The notes below the pieces were generated by a model. The model saw only the letters and a list, made by a program, of their open reading frames with translations. It did not search any database and was not told where the DNA came from. Both the position numbers and the translations under genes were made by a program. A DNA stretch of 8,260 nucleotides from Candidatus Aenigmatarchaeota archaeon (GTDB lineage: Archaea > Aenigmatarchaeota > Aenigmatarchaeia > CG10238-14 > SpSt-28). The DNA lies in contig JAGDWU010000095.1 of assembly GCA_023256115.1 (NCBI GenBank), positions 1 through 8,260 on the forward strand, read 5' to 3'. Of this stretch, positions 5,877 through 8,260 are shown piece after piece. Position 1 is the first letter of the stretch. Each line of letters begins with the position of its first letter.

Positions 5877-7466
5877 ATGAAATATTTTATAGCATTTGTT
5901 TTGGTAGCATTGATATTTTTAGGAATTTATCTTAAAAACATTTTGATAATTTCGATTTTACCAATATTAATTTTGTTCTCACTTTTAATTTTATTTAATT
6001 TACCAGCTTGGAAAGCTTCAGCAATAGCATCTTTATTTACTTTGTTTATTTCCTTTTTATTTACTACTCAAACAATAAACTCTTGGATAATTGGAGCTAT
6101 ATTTGGAATTTGGAATGTTGGTTGGCTAATATTTTGGGCAATAACTTTTTTTAATGTTTTTAAATTAACTGGCTTATTGGAAGATTTTAAAAATTGGATT
6201 TTAAAAAATTCAGTTCAAGATATTAGATTTTTATCATTAATTTTAGCATTTTCACTCGGAGCATTAATAGAAGGAATAACAGGATTTGGAACTCCTTGGG
6301 CTTATGTTGTTCCTATTTTAGTATCCTTTGGAATTCCTGAATTAAAAGCAATTACAATATCTGCAATTTCGAATACTGCTCCAGTTTCATTTGGAGCATT
6401 TGGTTTGCCAATGATAGTTTTATCTAGCGTAACAGGTTTGCCAATAATGTTATTATCTCATGCAGAAGCAATAATAACATTTATTGAAGCTTTCTTTGTT
6501 GTTTTTTTAGTTTTATATATTGTAGACGGAATCAGAGGAATAAAAGAAGCATGGCCATATGCATTAGTTGCTGCTCTTTCTTACGGAATTGTTCAATATT
6601 CTGTAGCAACTTATTTAGGACCTTATTTGCCAGATGTTTTAGGTTCGATCAGCTCAATAATAGCTTTATTTATATTTTCAAAATTTTTTAAACCAAAGAA
6701 TACTTTAATGCCAAAAGAAATAAAAATCAAAAAAATAAAAAATTTTAAAAAATCATTTTTTGCTTTAATGTTTTTTATAGCATTTTTGGCATTTTGGACA
6801 TTTCCATTTTTGCCCTTTACTAACTTTTCTTTAACTTCATTTGAATTTAAGTTTTATTCTGAAGAATTTAAAAAAGAATTTTCAGTTTTCTATTCCTTTA
6901 ATCCGTTTGCAATCGGTACAGGTGCATTTTTTGCATTTCTTTTATCTTTATTAATAATTAAACCAAAAATTGAAATAATAAAATCTGCTTTTGAAACTAC
7001 AGCAAAGCAAACATTTGGAGCAATTTTAACTTCCATATTCGTTTTTAGTTTAGCATATACTTTTAATTTTGTTGGTTTTGCATACTCTATTGCTCTTTAT
7101 GCTTCTCAACTAGGATTACTATTTTTTATAATTTCCCCATTTTTAGGAGCATTGGGAGCTGCATTAACAGGAAGCAACACATCTTCAAATGCAATTTTTG
7201 GAAAAATTCAATATTTAACTGGAATTAAATTAGGATTTCCACCTGCATTATTACCAATAGCAAATTCTACTGGAGCAGAATTGGCAAAACCAATTGCTCC
7301 CCAAACTGTTTCTGTTGGAGTTACAACATCAAAATACATTGGAAAAGAAGGTGAAATAATAAAAAACAACTTTAAATATGTTTTATTTTTAGTATCTGTT
7401 TTAATGCTAATTCTTTTTATCCTTATGAAAGTTTATCCTTACCCATTTATGTTGTATGCAAGTTAA
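5877..7466 (+). CDS. lctP: L-lactate permease family transporter
   Basis: This membrane carrier of the LctP family (TC 2.A.14) brings in lactate, or in some members glycolate, with protons. The 529 residues are near the family's usual 530-560 and form about a dozen hydrophobic helices. Family signatures are EGITGFGTP (132-140), ISNTAPVSFGAFGLP (164-178), TGSNTSSNAIFG (431-442) and NSTGAELAKPIAPQ (463-476). A lysine-rich loop (270-293) is probably cytoplasmic, and a loop rich in Phe and Glu lies at 313-343. An in-frame TAA sits just two codons before the ATG at 5877, so no longer ATG start exists. There is no Shine-Dalgarno site, and the likely TATA box is 26 bases upstream. Its end overlaps the orc1/cdc6 start by 11 bases. 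No lactate oxidation gene is visible here, so the substrate rests on family membership alone. Confidence 0.9.
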   Translation: MKYFIAFVLVALIFLGIYLKNILIISILPILILFSLLILFNLPAWKASAIASLFTLFISFLFTTQTINSWIIGAIFGIWNVGWLIFWAITFFNVFKLTGLLEDFKNWILKNSVQDIRFLSLILAFSLGALIEGITGFGTPWAYVVPILVSFGIPELKAITISAISNTAPVSFGAFGLPMIVLSSVTGLPIMLLSHAEAIITFIEAFFVVFLVLYIVDGIRGIKEAWPYALVAALSYGIVQYSVATYLGPYLPDVLGSISSIIALFIFSKFFKPKNTLMPKEIKIKKIKNFKKSFFALMFFIAFLAFWTFPFLPFTNFSLTSFEFKFYSEEFKKEFSVFYSFNPFAIGTGAFFAFLLSLLIIKPKIEIIKSAFETTAKQTFGAILTSIFVFSLAYTFNFVGFAYSIALYASQLGLLFFIISPFLGALGAALTGSNTSSNAIFGKIQYLTGIKLGFPPALLPIANSTGAELAKPIAPQTVSVGVTTSKYIGKEGEIIKNNFKYVLFLVSVLMLILFILMKVYPYPFMLYAS

Positions 7467-8260
7467 TTTAAATGTATTGGAAGAAGATTATTTGCCAAAT
7501 TATTTGCCGCATAGAGAAGAACAAATAAAGTATTTAGCAAAAATAATTGAAAGTTTTGTTAGAACTGGAATAAAAACAAAGAATATATTTATTTTTGGAC
7601 CAACTGGAATTGGAAAAACCGCAACGATAAAATTTGTATTTAGAGAATTGGAAGAAAAATTGAACTCAAAACTAATTTATATAAATTGTTGGATTAATAA
7701 AAGTGAAATATCAATTTTTCATGAAATTTTAAGAAATTTTGAACAAGCATTTCCAAGAAAGGGGATTGCATTAGATCAAATATTTTTAAGATTAAAAGAA
7801 ATAATAGAAAAAGTTAATGTTCCAATAATTTTGGCTTTAGATGAGATAGATAAAGTTGAAGATATAAATTCAGTTTTATATAAAATTTCTAGGTCAAAAG
7901 AAATTCTTGGAAAAGAAATTTTAGCAATTTTAATTTCAAATTCAAGAGATTTTCTAACAAAAATAGAAGAAAGAGTAAAAAGTAGCTTAGCATTAGAGGA
8001 AATAGAGTTTAAAAAATATAGTTTAAGTGAAATAGTAGATATTGTTAAAGAAAGAATAAAATTAGCATTTAAAGATGTTGAATTTGAGGATGCATCAATT
8101 TTATTAATTGCATCAAATTGCTATAAAAATAATAGCGATATTAGAGTTGCTTTAAGAATTTTAAAGGAAATAGCCAGAGAAATAATTGAAAAAGATTTGA
8201 AAATAGTAAAAGCTGAAAATGTAAAAGAAATACTAGGATTAAAAAATGAAAATCTAAGCA
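7456..8260 (+). CDS. cdc6: Orc1/Cdc6 replication initiator, partial at right edge
   Basis: The frame opens at ATG 7456 and is uninterrupted for 268 codons to the window edge. It encodes an AAA+ ATPase of the Orc1/Cdc6 family, which binds origins and loads the MCM helicase. It begins with VLEEDYLPNYLPHREEQI (7-24), the family's usual entry. It then has Walker A GPTGIGKT (48-55), Walker B LALDEID (126-132), sensor 1 ISN (160-162), an arginine-finger-like RVKSSL (173-178), the EEIEFKKYS stretch (181-189) and sensor 2 in SDIR, Arg230 (usually GDAR). The C-terminal winged-helix DNA-binding domain would lie beyond the edge. The N-terminus is a little shorter than usual. Its start overlaps the last 11 bases of lctP, which suggests co-transcription. 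No origin repeats are visible around it. Confidence 0.9.
   Translation, partial: MQVNLNVLEEDYLPNYLPHREEQIKYLAKIIESFVRTGIKTKNIFIFGPTGIGKTATIKFVFRELEEKLNSKLIYINCWINKSEISIFHEILRNFEQAFPRKGIALDQIFLRLKEIIEKVNVPIILALDEIDKVEDINSVLYKISRSKEILGKEILAILISNSRDFLTKIEERVKSSLALEEIEFKKYSLSEIVDIVKERIKLAFKDVEFEDASILLIASNCYKNNSDIRVALRILKEIAREIIEKDLKIVKAENVKEILGLKNENLS

Noticed and set aside
7456..8260. Replication origin next to cdc6
   Set aside because: No repeated origin-box inverted repeats or unwinding region are visible before the gene, which overlaps lctP. The sequence beyond the gene is not in the window.

Overview
The window comes from a very AT-rich archaeon. Archaeal origin is supported by five things: a Hel308-type DNA repair helicase, a Dph2 diphthamide-synthesis enzyme, an Orc1/Cdc6 replication initiator, a tRNA-Lys with an intron at the canonical archaeal 37/38 position and no encoded CCA, and genes that lack Shine-Dalgarno sites and overlap or sit close together. 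Lineage cannot be fixed from the sequence. The extreme AT bias, lysine/isoleucine-rich proteins and tight packing would suit a reduced-genome archaeon (for example a DPANN lineage), but that is inference.

Layout. Bases 1-789 form a left block on the + strand that looks different from the rest. It holds a three-helix membrane protein whose extracellular cupredoxin domain is split by a one-base frameshift, and then the 28-codon start of another apparent membrane protein that stops abruptly at 789. Base composition is less AT-rich here, and CGT arginine codons are common, whereas they are nearly absent from the other genes. The block could be transferred DNA with a junction near 770-790, or an assembly join.

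Bases 773-5714 are a minus-strand gene train, in transcription order: a DUF218/YdcF-like protein, dph2, hel308, adk, nth. The last four overlap end to start, so they are probably one transcription unit joining EF-2 modification, DNA repair (Hel308, endonuclease III) and nucleotide metabolism (adenylate kinase with altered AMP-site residues). Upstream on the same strand, 23 bases from the DUF218 gene, is the intron-bearing tRNA-Lys(UUU) at 5738-5843.

A 33-base AT-rich spacer (5844-5876) separates the tRNA from the divergent + strand unit: an LctP-family lactate permease (5877-7466), whose last 11 bases overlap the start of an orc1/cdc6 gene that runs off the right edge.

No CRISPR array, insertion sequence, rRNA gene or clear replication origin was seen. 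The points most worth a second look are the cupredoxin that has lost all four expected copper ligands and is also frameshifted, the compositional junction near 780, the altered AMP pocket of the adenylate kinase, competing hairpins in the tRNA-Lys precursor, and the lactate permease/initiator gene overlap.
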